Shown here piece by piece: positions 53,845-63,505 of a DNA stretch of 64,000 bases (the stretch's first letter is position 1; the number at the start of each line of letters is the position of its first letter). This stretch comes from Chitinophagales bacterium (GTDB lineage: Bacteria; Bacteroidota; Bacteroidia; Chitinophagales; Chitinophagaceae): positions 873,001 to 937,000 of the forward strand of contig JAFLBK010000001.1 of the NCBI GenBank assembly GCA_017303335.1, written 5' to 3'. A model generated the notes under the pieces. That model saw only the letters and a program-made list of their open reading frames with translations, was not told the DNA's origin and searched no databases. Both the position numbers and the translations under genes were made by a program.

Positions 53845-54975
53845 TTATTTTTTCTTCAATTGCAGGTCGCTGATAAGGGGGAAATGATCACTCAGCCTTT
53901 TTCCTACCCGCTCGTACTGGAGAATAGTAAAATGCCGGTCGGCGAAAATATTGTCGATCCGCAGTACCGGTGAAATGCTGCTGAAGGTGCGGCCGAGCCC
54001 GGCCCCCTTTTCTACAAACGCGTTTTGCATATTACCGCCAATGGTATGGTAGGCGTAGCTGTTGGGCAGGTCGTTGAAATCGCCGGTTAAGATCACGGGG
54101 TACGGACTTTGATCGAGTTCGGCCCGGATGCGGTCGGCCTGTTCCTGCCGTTTCAGGAACCCGCGTTTGAATTTTCCAAGAATGCTTCTTGATTCCTTAA
54201 TGGTTTTTTCTTCCTCGATGGTAGGATCATCGATGTATTTGAGATTGGTGCGGCTGAACCGAAGCGATTGAAGATGGATGTTGAATACCCGGATCGTATC
54301 GGTTCCTTTCAGTATATCGATATACTGGAAGATGGAATTGTAGCTGTGCGGATACGGGGATACGGTTTTCTTGTTGATGATCGGGTATTTGGAAAAGATG
54401 ATGATGCCGAAGTGGGCGTGACCCCAGAAATCCTCTTTCTCATTGTACGAGTAAAGGTAGTCGGCAAACCCGAGTCGTTTTACATAGTCGCGGATGTGTC
54501 CGTGTTTTGTTTCGTCTCCGTCTTCGGCCACCATTTCCTGGAAGCAGGCAATATCGGGTTGGTAGTAATTGATAAGATTCAGCATATCGTTCTTCACTGC
54601 CGGGTCTTTCTTATCGTTTAGTACATTGAACTGCGCCACATTCCAGGTCATGACCCGTATGCTGCTGTCGGCCTTGGTTGTTGCAAAGGAATGCGAAAAC
54701 CGGAATGGAAGAATATGGCTGGTGGGTTTCAGCGCCAGCAGGATCGCGGCGGCGGAAATAAGGGCCCGGCGGGGCTTTACAAAAAACCAGAAAACAGCGA
54801 AACCGATGAGTATCAGCAACAGGTAAAAGGCTGAAAGATTCAGCATGCCAATGAACCAGAACCGCCTGGGGTTGAACAGGTAGCTGTAACTACCCAACAG
54901 GAAAAGGATCGCGGTGATGATGTTCGCGAGGATGACGATGCGCTTTGTCTGCCGGCGAAAAAAACCGTTGGCCAT
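53845..54975 (-). CDS. Endonuclease/exonuclease/phosphatase (EEP) family membrane protein
   Basis: The product has 376 residues. Three membrane helices cover about 10-95. The EEP domain follows with 'RVMTWNVAQFN' near 108, 'IACFQEMVAED' near 140, 'LTGDFNDLPNS' near 298 and 'LSDHFPLISDL' near the end, all metal-site motifs. The active domain would face the periplasm. Substrates could be nucleic acids, phosphoinositides or sphingolipids; this is not decided by the sequence. Confidence 0.9.
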   Translation of the reverse strand: MANGFFRRQTKRIVILANIITAILFLLGSYSYLFNPRRFWFIGMLNLSAFYLLLILIGFAVFWFFVKPRRALISAAAILLALKPTSHILPFRFSHSFATTKADSSIRVMTWNVAQFNVLNDKKDPAVKNDMLNLINYYQPDIACFQEMVAEDGDETKHGHIRDYVKRLGFADYLYSYNEKEDFWGHAHFGIIIFSKYPIINKKTVSPYPHSYNSIFQYIDILKGTDTIRVFNIHLQSLRFSRTNLKYIDDPTIEEEKTIKESRSILGKFKRGFLKRQEQADRIRAELDQSPYPVILTGDFNDLPNSYAYHTIGGNMQNAFVEKGAGLGRTFSSISPVLRIDNIFADRHFTILQYERVGKRLSDHFPLISDLQLKKK

Positions 54976-55021
54976 TGCATAAAGATAATGCGAAGCGCTA
55001 AAAATTCCTGTGAAGAAAATA

Positions 55022-55954
55022 TCACTCTTCGCTGGCCCGGCGCAGAATTTCTTTTTCGTCTTTGGTCAGACTATCATAGCCACGCTGGTTGATCTTGTCG
55101 AGGATCTCATCTACCCGTTGTTGGGTAATGTTGGAGGTTTTGTTATAGGGCTTACGGTTTCCCGTGTTGTAGAACACCTTTTCCCGCATGTTGTTTTTTT
55201 TCTCACGACCTGCCGGGTTAAACAGATTGCTGATCGTTTCATACATACGGATCATCCAGGCACCTGCGTCTGTTTTTCTGCGCAGCAACAGCATGAATAA
55301 TACGCCGGCCAAAGCCCCACCGATGTGCGAAAAGGGATAGGCTGCCGGAAAACCCGCCAGGGAACCCAGGTCAATAGCGGCAAATACGATCATTACCGCC
55401 CAAAGTGGTATGCCGCCCCCGATATGGCTGAAGAACCGGTATCCGGGCGACAGGATCGTGGCCGCCGCTGCAACAGCCATCACCGCCGGGGTGGCTCCCA
55501 TGAGCCAGCTTGTGTCCTCCACACCGGCATTGCGGCCCGACAGGTTGCTGACGAGTACGAAGAAAGCGGCGCCGAAAAGTCCGCCGTAGATATAAACCGG
55601 GATAAGATTTCTATTTCCGGTAAAGGCCTGCAGCACATTGCCGAAAGCCCAAAGCCAAAGCATGTTACTGATGATCCGGAGCAGGCCGATATCGCTGAAC
55701 ATATAGGTAACCGGGGTCCAGGGCCGTTGGGCCAGGGCGTTGAGGTCGCCGGGCAACTGGAACCAGTTAAGCACCCGGGAATAAAACAATGTTTTGGAAT
55801 GCGTATCGGCGGCAACGCCGGTTTGAATAAGCAGCAATACAAGAAAAAAAACCGTGTTCAACACAAAGAGCCATACCAGCGCATTACCGGGCTGGCCCAA
55901 CGTAAAGCGCTGCTTTTCGGTCTTGTATTCCTGGTAACGATCCGATTCTCCCAT
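55022..55954 (-). CDS. Rhomboid-like membrane protein lacking the catalytic serine
   Basis: The product has 310 residues with about six membrane helices and a cytoplasmic C-terminal domain ('RVDEILDKINQRGYDSL') found in Bacteroidota rhomboids. The helix-4 motif that should read G-x-S-x is 'GATPAVMA' near residue 161, so Ser is replaced by Thr; the His of helix 6 is present in 'FSHIGGALAG'. It is probably inactive or uses Thr. The active-type rhomboid gene lies 48 bases upstream, and both are transcribed together. Confidence 0.88.
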   Translation of the reverse strand: MGESDRYQEYKTEKQRFTLGQPGNALVWLFVLNTVFFLVLLLIQTGVAADTHSKTLFYSRVLNWFQLPGDLNALAQRPWTPVTYMFSDIGLLRIISNMLWLWAFGNVLQAFTGNRNLIPVYIYGGLFGAAFFVLVSNLSGRNAGVEDTSWLMGATPAVMAVAAAATILSPGYRFFSHIGGGIPLWAVMIVFAAIDLGSLAGFPAAYPFSHIGGALAGVLFMLLLRRKTDAGAWMIRMYETISNLFNPAGREKKNNMREKVFYNTGNRKPYNKTSNITQQRVDEILDKINQRGYDSLTKDEKEILRRASEE

Positions 55955-56002
55955 AACGATCGGTTATTGTATTTAAACAGAACAACCAAACAAGTGGTTG
56001 TT

Positions 56003-56698
56003 CTAATAAAAGGTTTTTTTGTTGGTTTTGTTCCAGATCAGTACCAGCAGGAAGCCCATGGCCAAACCACCCAGGTGGGCGAAGTGAGCGATATTGCTTC
56101 CGGTTGAATATACACCGCCGAACAGGTCGATCGCCGCCATGACCGCCACCGCGTATTTTGCCTTTACGGGTATCGGTAAGGGAAAGATGATGAGTTCGGT
56201 ATTGGGGAACAGGTATGCGAAAGCGCCGAGTATGCCCATGATGGCGCCGGAGGCCCCCACCGTATACGCCTGGCGCAACATAAACTGGTATTCGGCCTGC
56301 GAATCGGGGCTCAGCAACAAACTGTCGATCTCCCGAAACTGGATCGCGTAATTGGCCATCTGGGCAAAAGCGGCCGCCAGTCCGCAGGCCAGGTATAAGA
56401 CCAGGAAGCGTTTGGGACCCAGGGTCTGCTCCATCAACGATCCAAACATCCACAACCCGAACATATTAAAAAACAGGTGCGTCCAGCCGCCATGCATGAA
56501 CATATGCGTGACGATCTGTACCGGTTTGAAAACATCGGATTTATAATGATGCAGGGCAAACTGATCGGTGATCGAATTCGGCGACAACGAACCCCCGATA
56601 AGTGTCTGGGCAAAAAAAACAATCACATTGATGATGATGAGATTGAGTACGATGGGCGTAGTACGCTGAAAACTGTTTCCGTATCGGTTGTATGACAT
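56003..56698 (-). CDS. Rhomboid intramembrane serine protease
   Basis: The product has 231 residues and six or seven membrane helices. The active-site Ser lies in 'GASGAIMG' near 150 and the His in 'FAHLGGLAMG' near 210; 'HMFMHGGWTHLFFNM' near 72 is the L1-loop signature. It cuts within membrane helices of other proteins. It is followed on the same strand by the serine-less paralogue. Confidence 0.93.
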   Translation of the reverse strand: MSYNRYGNSFQRTTPIVLNLIIINVIVFFAQTLIGGSLSPNSITDQFALHHYKSDVFKPVQIVTHMFMHGGWTHLFFNMFGLWMFGSLMEQTLGPKRFLVLYLACGLAAAFAQMANYAIQFREIDSLLLSPDSQAEYQFMLRQAYTVGASGAIMGILGAFAYLFPNTELIIFPLPIPVKAKYAVAVMAAIDLFGGVYSTGSNIAHFAHLGGLAMGFLLVLIWNKTNKKTFY

Positions 56699-56714
56699 GA
56701 TGCAAATTTAGTGG

Positions 56715-58124
56715 TTAATCTTCGTTGCGTTCCAGCAATACCACGCACTCGATATGGTGGGTATGCGGAAACATATCCACCGGCTGGATTTTTTCAACCC
56801 GGTATTTTTCCGACAACAAGCCCAGGTCGCGGGCCTGGGTAGCGGTATTGCAACTCACATAAACAATGCGGGGCGCTGCGATATCCAGTAGCTTCTGCAC
56901 CAGTTTTTCGTGCATGCCGGCCCTTGGCGGGTCGGTGATGATCACATCCGGGCGGCCATGGGTGGCAAAGAATTCATCGTTACAGATCTTGATGACATCG
57001 CCGGCAAAAAATTCCGCATGAACAATATTATTAAGCGCCGCATTCTCTTTGGCATCGGCGATCGCTTCATCGATCACCTCCACCCCGATCACTTTTTTTG
57101 CCTGTTTGCTTAAAAAAATGCCGATGCTCCCGGTGCCGCAATAAAGATCATACACGATCTCTGTACCCGTGAGCCCGGCAAATTCGCGGGTGATGCTGTA
57201 CAATTTCTCGGCCTGCCGGGTATTGGTCTGGAAGAACGATTTGGGAGAGATCTTAAAACGGAAGTCTTCCAGTGCTTCAATGGCATATCCTTTTCCCGCA
57301 TACACTTCCGGTGTAAGATCGTAGATGCTGTCATTCCACTTGGGGTTGATGGTATATAAGAGCGTTGTTACTTCGGGCACCTGTTGCAGCAGGTGATCGA
57401 GGAGTTTTTTCCGGTCTTCTTCCGCCTCGTGATTGAGGCAGATGTTTACCATCAGCTCGCCCGTTGTGCAATTGCGAATGATGATATTGCGCAACCAGCC
57501 TGTATGCTGGCGGATATCGTAGAACGTGTAACCCTGTTCCCGGGCAAAGGAACGGATGGTATTGCGGATGCGGTTGTTCACCTCATCCATAAGCCAGCAT
57601 TCATCGATATTGATCACTTTATCGAAAATACCGGGTGCGTGAAAACCCAATGCGTTTTCCTCGGCGCTCACCCCTTCTTCCAGTTCACCGGGCAGTAAAT
57701 ACCGTTTATTGCTGAACGTGAATTCCAGTTTGTTCCGGTAATGGCGGGTCATTTCCGATCCGGCGATCGGTGTGATCGCCGGTAGCTCCGCTTTCCCTAT
57801 GCGCCGCAGGTTCTGTTCGGCTTCCTGCTGTTTATACGCCAGTTGTTTTTCGTAAGGAAGCATCTGCCATTTGCAGCCGCCACAAATACCGAAGTGCTTG
57901 CAGAAGGGCGTTGTTCTTTCTTCGGAAAAATGGTGGATGCGCAGGGCCCGGCCTTCGGCCCAGTCTTTTTTGTTTTTGGTCACCAGCACATCGGCCACAT
58001 CGCCCGGAACGGCCCCCGAAATAAAGATCACTTTTCCATCCACACGGGCCATGGCCCGACCTTCGGCCGCGTACCCGGTAACCGGGAGGTTTTCCAAAAC
58101 CTGTTTTTTGTTTTTTCTGCTCAC
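56715..58124 (-). CDS. rlmD: 23S rRNA (uracil-5-)-methyltransferase, RlmD/RumA family
   Basis: I prefer the GTG at 58124 ('MSRKNKKQVLEN' when read as start), the usual beginning of the family; an ATG at 58202 adds 26 residues. The product has about 469 residues: TRAM domain (about 10-65), Fe-S cluster cysteines in 'FCKHFGICGGCKWQ' near 76, and a SAM methyltransferase domain with 'DLYCGTGSIGIF' near 310 and catalytic Cys in 'VSCNTATQARD' near 428. It methylates uridine of 23S rRNA or a related RNA; the exact site cannot be told. Confidence 0.92.
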   Translation of the reverse strand: MSRKNKKQVLENLPVTGYAAEGRAMARVDGKVIFISGAVPGDVADVLVTKNKKDWAEGRALRIHHFSEERTTPFCKHFGICGGCKWQMLPYEKQLAYKQQEAEQNLRRIGKAELPAITPIAGSEMTRHYRNKLEFTFSNKRYLLPGELEEGVSAEENALGFHAPGIFDKVINIDECWLMDEVNNRIRNTIRSFAREQGYTFYDIRQHTGWLRNIIIRNCTTGELMVNICLNHEAEEDRKKLLDHLLQQVPEVTTLLYTINPKWNDSIYDLTPEVYAGKGYAIEALEDFRFKISPKSFFQTNTRQAEKLYSITREFAGLTGTEIVYDLYCGTGSIGIFLSKQAKKVIGVEVIDEAIADAKENAALNNIVHAEFFAGDVIKICNDEFFATHGRPDVIITDPPRAGMHEKLVQKLLDIAAPRIVYVSCNTATQARDLGLLSEKYRVEKIQPVDMFPHTHHIECVVLLERNED

Positions 58125-58250
58125 GGCCGCAAAAATACCGCTTAAATGCTCCCGATTTGTTATGTTAACGATTTGTAATTCCGGCGAGGTGCCTGTTGGC
58201 AATGCCCAATAACCGCTGATTTTAAATACATTTGCTATCCTTCTATCATC

Positions 58251-59696
58251 ATGAAAAAGATATTTTTACTCTTACTTTCCGCGGTGATTTTTGTGCATGT
58301 ATCCGGGCAGGGTTACCAGATCACCCTCAAGACGCCCAATTTCACCAGCGGCATTACGTACCTGACCTATTATATGGGTACCAATTTCAATATTGCCGAC
58401 TCTGCCGCCATCAGCAATAAGGGCGTTGCCGTTTTTAAAGGCACAACCAAACTGGCGCCGGGCATCTATGCCATCTTCTTCCCGGGAAACAGGGTCCGCA
58501 CCGAGTTTCTGATCGATAAGGAGCAGCAGATATCGGTTTCGGCAGATACCACCGACCTGGTGAACAAAACGGTTATTACCGGTTCCCGGGAAAATATTCT
58601 GTACGACCAGTACCAGAAATTCGCCGCCAGCAAGGGACGGCTTATCCAACAGGAAAAGATCGCGTATTCGCTTTCACGTACCCGGGAAGATTCCGCATTG
58701 CATGAGAAGAACTACAACCTCTACAACAAGCAACTGAACGATTACCGGGAGGGTATCATTAAAAATCAACCCAATTCGATGATGGCCGCCCTGCTGAAAG
58801 CCATGAAAGAGCCCCCCACCCCGACCAAAATACCGGTGACCCGGCAAGACTCGCTGAACAATTACTACGAGTATAAAAGCCATTACTGGGATGGCATTAC
58901 CTTCATGGACGACCGCATCATACGTACGCCCTTCTTCCTTCGAAAACTGGAGCATTATTACCGCGAAGTAATTTCACCGGCGGCAGACAGCATCATCAAA
59001 GACGTGGATTATAAACTGCTGCTGGCCCGCTCGGCCCCGGAAATGTATAAGTTTCTCCTCAACTGGCTTACCGATGAATACATCAACCCCAAATACATGG
59101 GACAGGACGCCGTTTTTGTTCACCTTTTTGAAAAATACCACAGCAAGGGACTTACCAAATGGCTGAACGAAACCCAGATGGAAGCGATCACCCGGAGAGC
59201 CTATATGCTGATGTCGAACCTGATCGGCGACAAAGCGGCCGACCTCGAAATGCTTGACCCCAACAACAAACCTGTTTCGCTGTACAATGTGAGCGCCGAT
59301 TACACCGTTGTGTGTTTCTGGGATCCCAACTGCGGACATTGTAAAGAAGTGGTTCCAAAACTTGATTCGATGTACAAGGCGAAGTGGAAACAACGCAACG
59401 TAAAAATTTTCGGGGTACTCACTCCCGACGGTAAAGAAGCCAACGTTATGACAGCCTGGAGCGCATTTATCAGCAGCCATAACCTCAACGACTGGTTTCA
59501 CGCCTACCAGACCAAAGAGGCGGAGGAAAAAGCAATTGCCGAACACCGTCCGGGTTTCCGTCAACTGTACGATATCACCATGACACCCACTCTTTTCCTG
59601 CTCGATAAAGAAAAACGCATCATCGCCAAAAAACTTACCTGGGAACAAATGAACGACCTGCTGGAGGTTAAATGGAAAAACCCTTCCGGCAACTAA
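58251..59696 (+). CDS. TlpA-like thioredoxin-fold protein with N-terminal DUF4369-like domain
   Basis: The product has 481 residues with a signal peptide ('FLLLLSAVIFVHVSGQ'). The N-terminal beta domain (about 20-130) resembles DUF4369 and the middle (about 140-330) is helical. The C-terminal thioredoxin domain has 'CFWDPNCGHCKEVVPKL' near 355, with active-site CGHC. It probably acts in periplasmic disulfide exchange. A SurA-like isomerase gene follows 12 bases later, so the pair may serve folding of exported proteins. Confidence 0.87.
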   Translation: MKKIFLLLLSAVIFVHVSGQGYQITLKTPNFTSGITYLTYYMGTNFNIADSAAISNKGVAVFKGTTKLAPGIYAIFFPGNRVRTEFLIDKEQQISVSADTTDLVNKTVITGSRENILYDQYQKFAASKGRLIQQEKIAYSLSRTREDSALHEKNYNLYNKQLNDYREGIIKNQPNSMMAALLKAMKEPPTPTKIPVTRQDSLNNYYEYKSHYWDGITFMDDRIIRTPFFLRKLEHYYREVISPAADSIIKDVDYKLLLARSAPEMYKFLLNWLTDEYINPKYMGQDAVFVHLFEKYHSKGLTKWLNETQMEAITRRAYMLMSNLIGDKAADLEMLDPNNKPVSLYNVSADYTVVCFWDPNCGHCKEVVPKLDSMYKAKWKQRNVKIFGVLTPDGKEANVMTAWSAFISSHNLNDWFHAYQTKEAEEKAIAEHRPGFRQLYDITMTPTLFLLDKEKRIIAKKLTWEQMNDLLEVKWKNPSGN

Positions 59697-59708
59697 AATA
59701 CACTGCTG

Positions 59709-61640
59709 ATGAAAAAGATCTTTTTATTGTTTTTGTTGATCACAGGGGCGGGCGCCGCCTATACGCAGCCCTTATTCACCTATGGCAACAAGTCGGTTGA
59801 TAAGGAAGAATTCCTGCGGGCCTACAACAAGAATAAAACACCGGTAGACGATAAGGAAAGATCGCTCCGCGAATACCTCGAACTTTACATCAAATTCAAA
59901 CTGAAGGTGAACGCGGCCCTGGACCTGAAGCTGGACACACTCCCCCAGCTGCAATACGACGCCCAGAGTTTCCGGACGCAGATCGAAGACAGCTATCTCA
60001 GCAACGAAGCGACCGTAAACAATCTTGTTACGGAAGCCTTTACCCGCAGCCAGAAAGATCTTCGGGTACTGCACTTCTTTGCCGGCGTAGCCCCGACTGC
60101 GACGCCCGACGACAGCCTGAAAGCCTTCAGGGCCATCAGCGCCGCTCAATCGCAACTGGCAACCGGCAGAACGGATTATGAAAAACTGATCGCCGAAACA
60201 GGGCCAGACCTCATCCGTCAATCTGATATCGGTTTCATCACCGTTTTCACCTTGCCCTATGAATACGAGAACATCGTCTATGGTTTGAAAAAAGACCAGG
60301 TAAGCAAACCGTACCGCTCCAAAAACGGCTGGCATGTGTTCAAGGTCATCGACGAACGCAAGGCCATCGGCAAGTGGAAGCTGGCGCAGATCCTTACCGC
60401 CGTGCCGCCGGAGCAACAGGGCGCCGACAAGACCCTCCTCGCAAAAAGAGCTGATTCCATATACCAGTTACTGCAAAAGGGAGCCGACTTCAGTTTGCTG
60501 GCCCGCCAGGTAAGCGACGATAAGCTTACTTACGGAAACCGGGGCGAACTTCCCGAGTTTGGCTCGGGACGTTACCAGCCTTCGTTTGAGAACGAAGTGC
60601 TTAAACTTACCCGCGACGGCGAGATCAGCAAGCCATTCCTGACCGAATTCGGATACCATATCATTAAACGGATCATGCATACGCCCGTTACGACCGACAA
60701 AGATGACGCGGCCTATACCTTCGAACTCAAACAGAAGATCCTTCAAGACGCCCGGGTAAATGTCGCCAAAGATCTTTTCCTGAAAGAGATACAAAAGCAA
60801 ATAAGTTTCAAAAAGACCGGTAATGTATCCGACCAGGATCTGTTCCGCTATGCCGACAGTGCGCTTTGGAACGCCGATGCCGGCACCGGAAACTATCCCA
60901 TCAGCAGCAAGCCGATCTACAGTTTCGGAAAAACAAAGATCACCGGTTCGCAGTGGCTCGACTTCGTAAAAAATTACAAGGGCAACCCGCAACTGTACCA
61001 GCAGGAAAATAACGCGGCCTTACTGGAAAAGTTTGTAGGTTCCATCACCATGGACTATTACAAGAGTCACCTGGAGGATTACAATACCGAGTTTAAATAC
61101 CAGATGCAGGAATTTAAAGACGGTAATGTGCTGTTCGAAATCATGGAAAGAAATGTTTGGGGCAGCGCCGCCGCAGATACCGCCGCATTGCATAAGCACT
61201 ACAACAACAATAAGAATAAATACCTGTGGGCGGCCAGTGCAGATCTCATATTGTTTAACTGTATCAACAAGACCGTTGCAGAAAACGCTAAAGAAGCGCT
61301 GAAGAATGGAAAAGACTGGAAACAGATAATGGATGAATCCGGTAATGGCATACAGGCCGATTCGGGCCGTTTTGAGATCAGCCAGGTTCCGATCAGCATC
61401 GATCCCAAATCCGCCGCAGGCTTTGTCACAACAATCACTGTAAATACACAGGATGGCTCCGCTGGCTTTGCGAAGATCATCCGCCAGTATCCCGAAGGGG
61501 CTCAACGCACCTTTGAAGAAGCGAAAGGATTGGTGATAAACGACTATCAGAATATCCTGGAAGAGACCTGGGTCAATGAATTAAAAAAGAAATACCCGGT
61601 TAAGATCAATGAAACGGTATTCAAATCTTTGCTGAAATAA
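59709..61640 (+). CDS. Periplasmic peptidyl-prolyl isomerase, parvulin/SurA type
   Basis: The product has 643 residues with a signal peptide. Two parvulin-like regions are seen: about 115-220 ('RVLHFFAGVAP', 'SDIGFITVFTLPYEYENIVYG') and about 220-325 ('FSLLARQVSDDKLTYGNRGELPEFG', 'FGYHIIKRI'). The rest is helical chaperone-like sequence. Such proteins carry beta-barrel proteins to the outer membrane. It is co-transcribed with the thioredoxin-like gene. Confidence 0.88.
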   Translation: MKKIFLLFLLITGAGAAYTQPLFTYGNKSVDKEEFLRAYNKNKTPVDDKERSLREYLELYIKFKLKVNAALDLKLDTLPQLQYDAQSFRTQIEDSYLSNEATVNNLVTEAFTRSQKDLRVLHFFAGVAPTATPDDSLKAFRAISAAQSQLATGRTDYEKLIAETGPDLIRQSDIGFITVFTLPYEYENIVYGLKKDQVSKPYRSKNGWHVFKVIDERKAIGKWKLAQILTAVPPEQQGADKTLLAKRADSIYQLLQKGADFSLLARQVSDDKLTYGNRGELPEFGSGRYQPSFENEVLKLTRDGEISKPFLTEFGYHIIKRIMHTPVTTDKDDAAYTFELKQKILQDARVNVAKDLFLKEIQKQISFKKTGNVSDQDLFRYADSALWNADAGTGNYPISSKPIYSFGKTKITGSQWLDFVKNYKGNPQLYQQENNAALLEKFVGSITMDYYKSHLEDYNTEFKYQMQEFKDGNVLFEIMERNVWGSAAADTAALHKHYNNNKNKYLWAASADLILFNCINKTVAENAKEALKNGKDWKQIMDESGNGIQADSGRFEISQVPISIDPKSAAGFVTTITVNTQDGSAGFAKIIRQYPEGAQRTFEEAKGLVINDYQNILEETWVNELKKKYPVKINETVFKSLLK

Positions 61641-61757
61641 TGACATAATTCTTACAGTTTGAAAACCTGCCCGCTAAATCTGCTGGCAGATTTTTTGCGT
61701 AAATGGGGCGACAAAAACCCGCTTGCCGGGTTAATCACTTACCTAAACGCAACGAAC

Positions 61758-62444
61758 ATGAAGAAACTACTGATTGCGCTATGCGTCCTTTGTTTCGCCA
61801 TCCCTGCAAAAGCGCAGATTTACCTGCAAGGCGGACTGAACCTGGCCAATATCACCCGCACAAACGACGGCCAGACAGAAAAGAACAACATCCTCACCAG
61901 TTTCAATGCCGGCATCATGGGCCGCTGGGGTTTATCCAAAGAACTGGATATTGAAACCGGTTTGCTTTTCAGCGGGCATGGTTCCAGGGCCGAGACCTAT
62001 TTCAACGGGGGAAGCAATTATGTAAAAACACGCTTCAATCCCTATTACATACAAGCCCCGTTGAATGCGGTGATAAAAATTCCGCTTGTGAAGAACGCCA
62101 ATCTTTTTTTCCACGCGGGTCCGTATATCGCCGTCGGTGTGGGTGGGCGATCCCGGTGGGAAAGCCGTATCGGGCCGATCGTATCAACATCGAGCAGCTC
62201 CATCAAATTCAGCAACGACGATCCGTTTACTTCCGAGCAGGATGATGCCGCTTATGATAAACTCAAGCGCTTCGACTATGGTTTGAACGCCGGCGCCGGG
62301 ATTGATTTTGAATTTGTGATTCTCAAACTGAATTATGGCCTCGGCCTGGCCCGTATCAATTCCACCGAAGGAAACAACGCCGGTTCGGATAAAAATAAAT
62401 ACCGGACGATCAGCCTTTCCGTTGGAATACCATTGAGCAGATAA
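61758..62444 (+). CDS. Outer membrane beta-barrel (porin-family) protein
   Basis: The ATG at 61758 gives a signal peptide ('LLIALCVLCFAIPAKAQ') and 228 residues; the frame upstream is not likely to be used. The mature part begins 'IYLQGGLNLANITR', the usual opening of PorT-like/outer_mem_beta barrels, and ends in strands. Function unknown. It may be a client of the SurA-like protein encoded upstream. Confidence 0.82.
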   Translation: MKKLLIALCVLCFAIPAKAQIYLQGGLNLANITRTNDGQTEKNNILTSFNAGIMGRWGLSKELDIETGLLFSGHGSRAETYFNGGSNYVKTRFNPYYIQAPLNAVIKIPLVKNANLFFHAGPYIAVGVGGRSRWESRIGPIVSTSSSSIKFSNDDPFTSEQDDAAYDKLKRFDYGLNAGAGIDFEFVILKLNYGLGLARINSTEGNNAGSDKNKYRTISLSVGIPLSR

Positions 62445-62463
62445 TTATCCCTGTATGAAAACG

Positions 62464-62495
62464 AAAAAGCCTTCTTTACAAAGAAGGCTTTTGTT
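62464..62495. terminator. Bidirectional intrinsic terminator
   Basis: A 13-base stem (AAAAGCCTTCTTT/AAAGAAGGCTTTT) gives A- and T-tracts on both strands. It lies between the convergent beta-barrel gene and metF and serves both. Confidence 0.9.
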
Positions 62496-62496
62496 A

Positions 62497-63450
62497 TTAT
62501 ACGAGTTGCTTAACGACCTCGCCAACAATATTGGGCCGGCCGAGTGTGTAGTAGTGTAAAAGGGGAACCCCGAACTTCTTCAGTTCCCGCGATTGATGCA
62601 GCAACCATTCGGTTCCCACCTGCTCAACCGCTTCGGGGCTTTTACAGGCTAGTATTTCCTTGCTCAGCTCAACAGGGATGTCGATATGAAACACTTTGGG
62701 CAGCATCGTGAGCTGGTTTATTGTATAGATCGGCTTTAGTCCGGGAATGATCGGCACATTGATGCCATGCTCCCGGCATTGCTTTACAAACGCGAAATAC
62801 TTTTCATTGTCGAAGAACATCTGGGTAACGATATAGTCGGCCCCCATGTCCACCTTCATTTTCAGGTAGTGCAGGTCGCTTTCCATATTGGGTGCCTCGA
62901 AATGCTTTTCCGGGTACCCGGCTACGCCAATGCAGAATTTTGTCTGGCTGCTGTTCTTCAGGTCCTGCTCCAGGTAAACGCCCTTATTCAGGTCCACCAC
63001 CTGCTTCAGCAATTCGCTGGCGTATTTATGACCGCCCGGTTCGGGCAGAAACGCGTTTTCATTTTTGGCGGCGTCGCCACGTAAAACAAGAACATTATCG
63101 ATACCGAGGTAATGGAGGTTGATCAGTGCGTCTTCCGTTTCGTTGATATCAAAGCCGCCGCAGATAAGGTGCGGAACCGTATCTACATTATACCTGTTCA
63201 TGATGGCGGCACAGATACTCTCCGTTCCGGGTCTTTTACGGACAACCACTTTCTGAAAACTGCCATCCGCGTTTTTCTTGAATACGTGTTCACTCCGGTG
63301 ATAGGTTACATTGATAAACGCCGGTTTGTATTCCATCAGGGGATCGAGGTGCTGGTACAGCGATTGAATGCCCTTTCCCTTCAGGGGAGGCAATATCTCG
63401 AAAGAGATCAGGGTATCCTGGGCCCTGGCAATGTGATCAATTACTTTCAT
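62497..63450 (-). CDS. metF: Methylenetetrahydrofolate reductase
   Basis: The product has 317 residues, normal for MetF. The barrel carries 'SFEILPPLKGKGIQS' near 17, 'FINVTYHRSEH' near 46, 'VLRGDAAKNE' near 123 and 'IVTQMFFDNEKYF' near 207, which are folate and FAD-binding motifs. It makes 5-methyltetrahydrofolate for methionine synthesis. Its stop codon abuts the shared terminator. Confidence 0.96.
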   Translation of the reverse strand: MKVIDHIARAQDTLISFEILPPLKGKGIQSLYQHLDPLMEYKPAFINVTYHRSEHVFKKNADGSFQKVVVRKRPGTESICAAIMNRYNVDTVPHLICGGFDINETEDALINLHYLGIDNVLVLRGDAAKNENAFLPEPGGHKYASELLKQVVDLNKGVYLEQDLKNSSQTKFCIGVAGYPEKHFEAPNMESDLHYLKMKVDMGADYIVTQMFFDNEKYFAFVKQCREHGINVPIIPGLKPIYTINQLTMLPKVFHIDIPVELSKEILACKSPEAVEQVGTEWLLHQSRELKKFGVPLLHYYTLGRPNIVGEVVKQLV

Positions 63451-63505
63451 TTGTTCCGATAAAATGCAAACTTACTTAAGCTTGCAGTAAAACGAACATC
63501 TTGTT

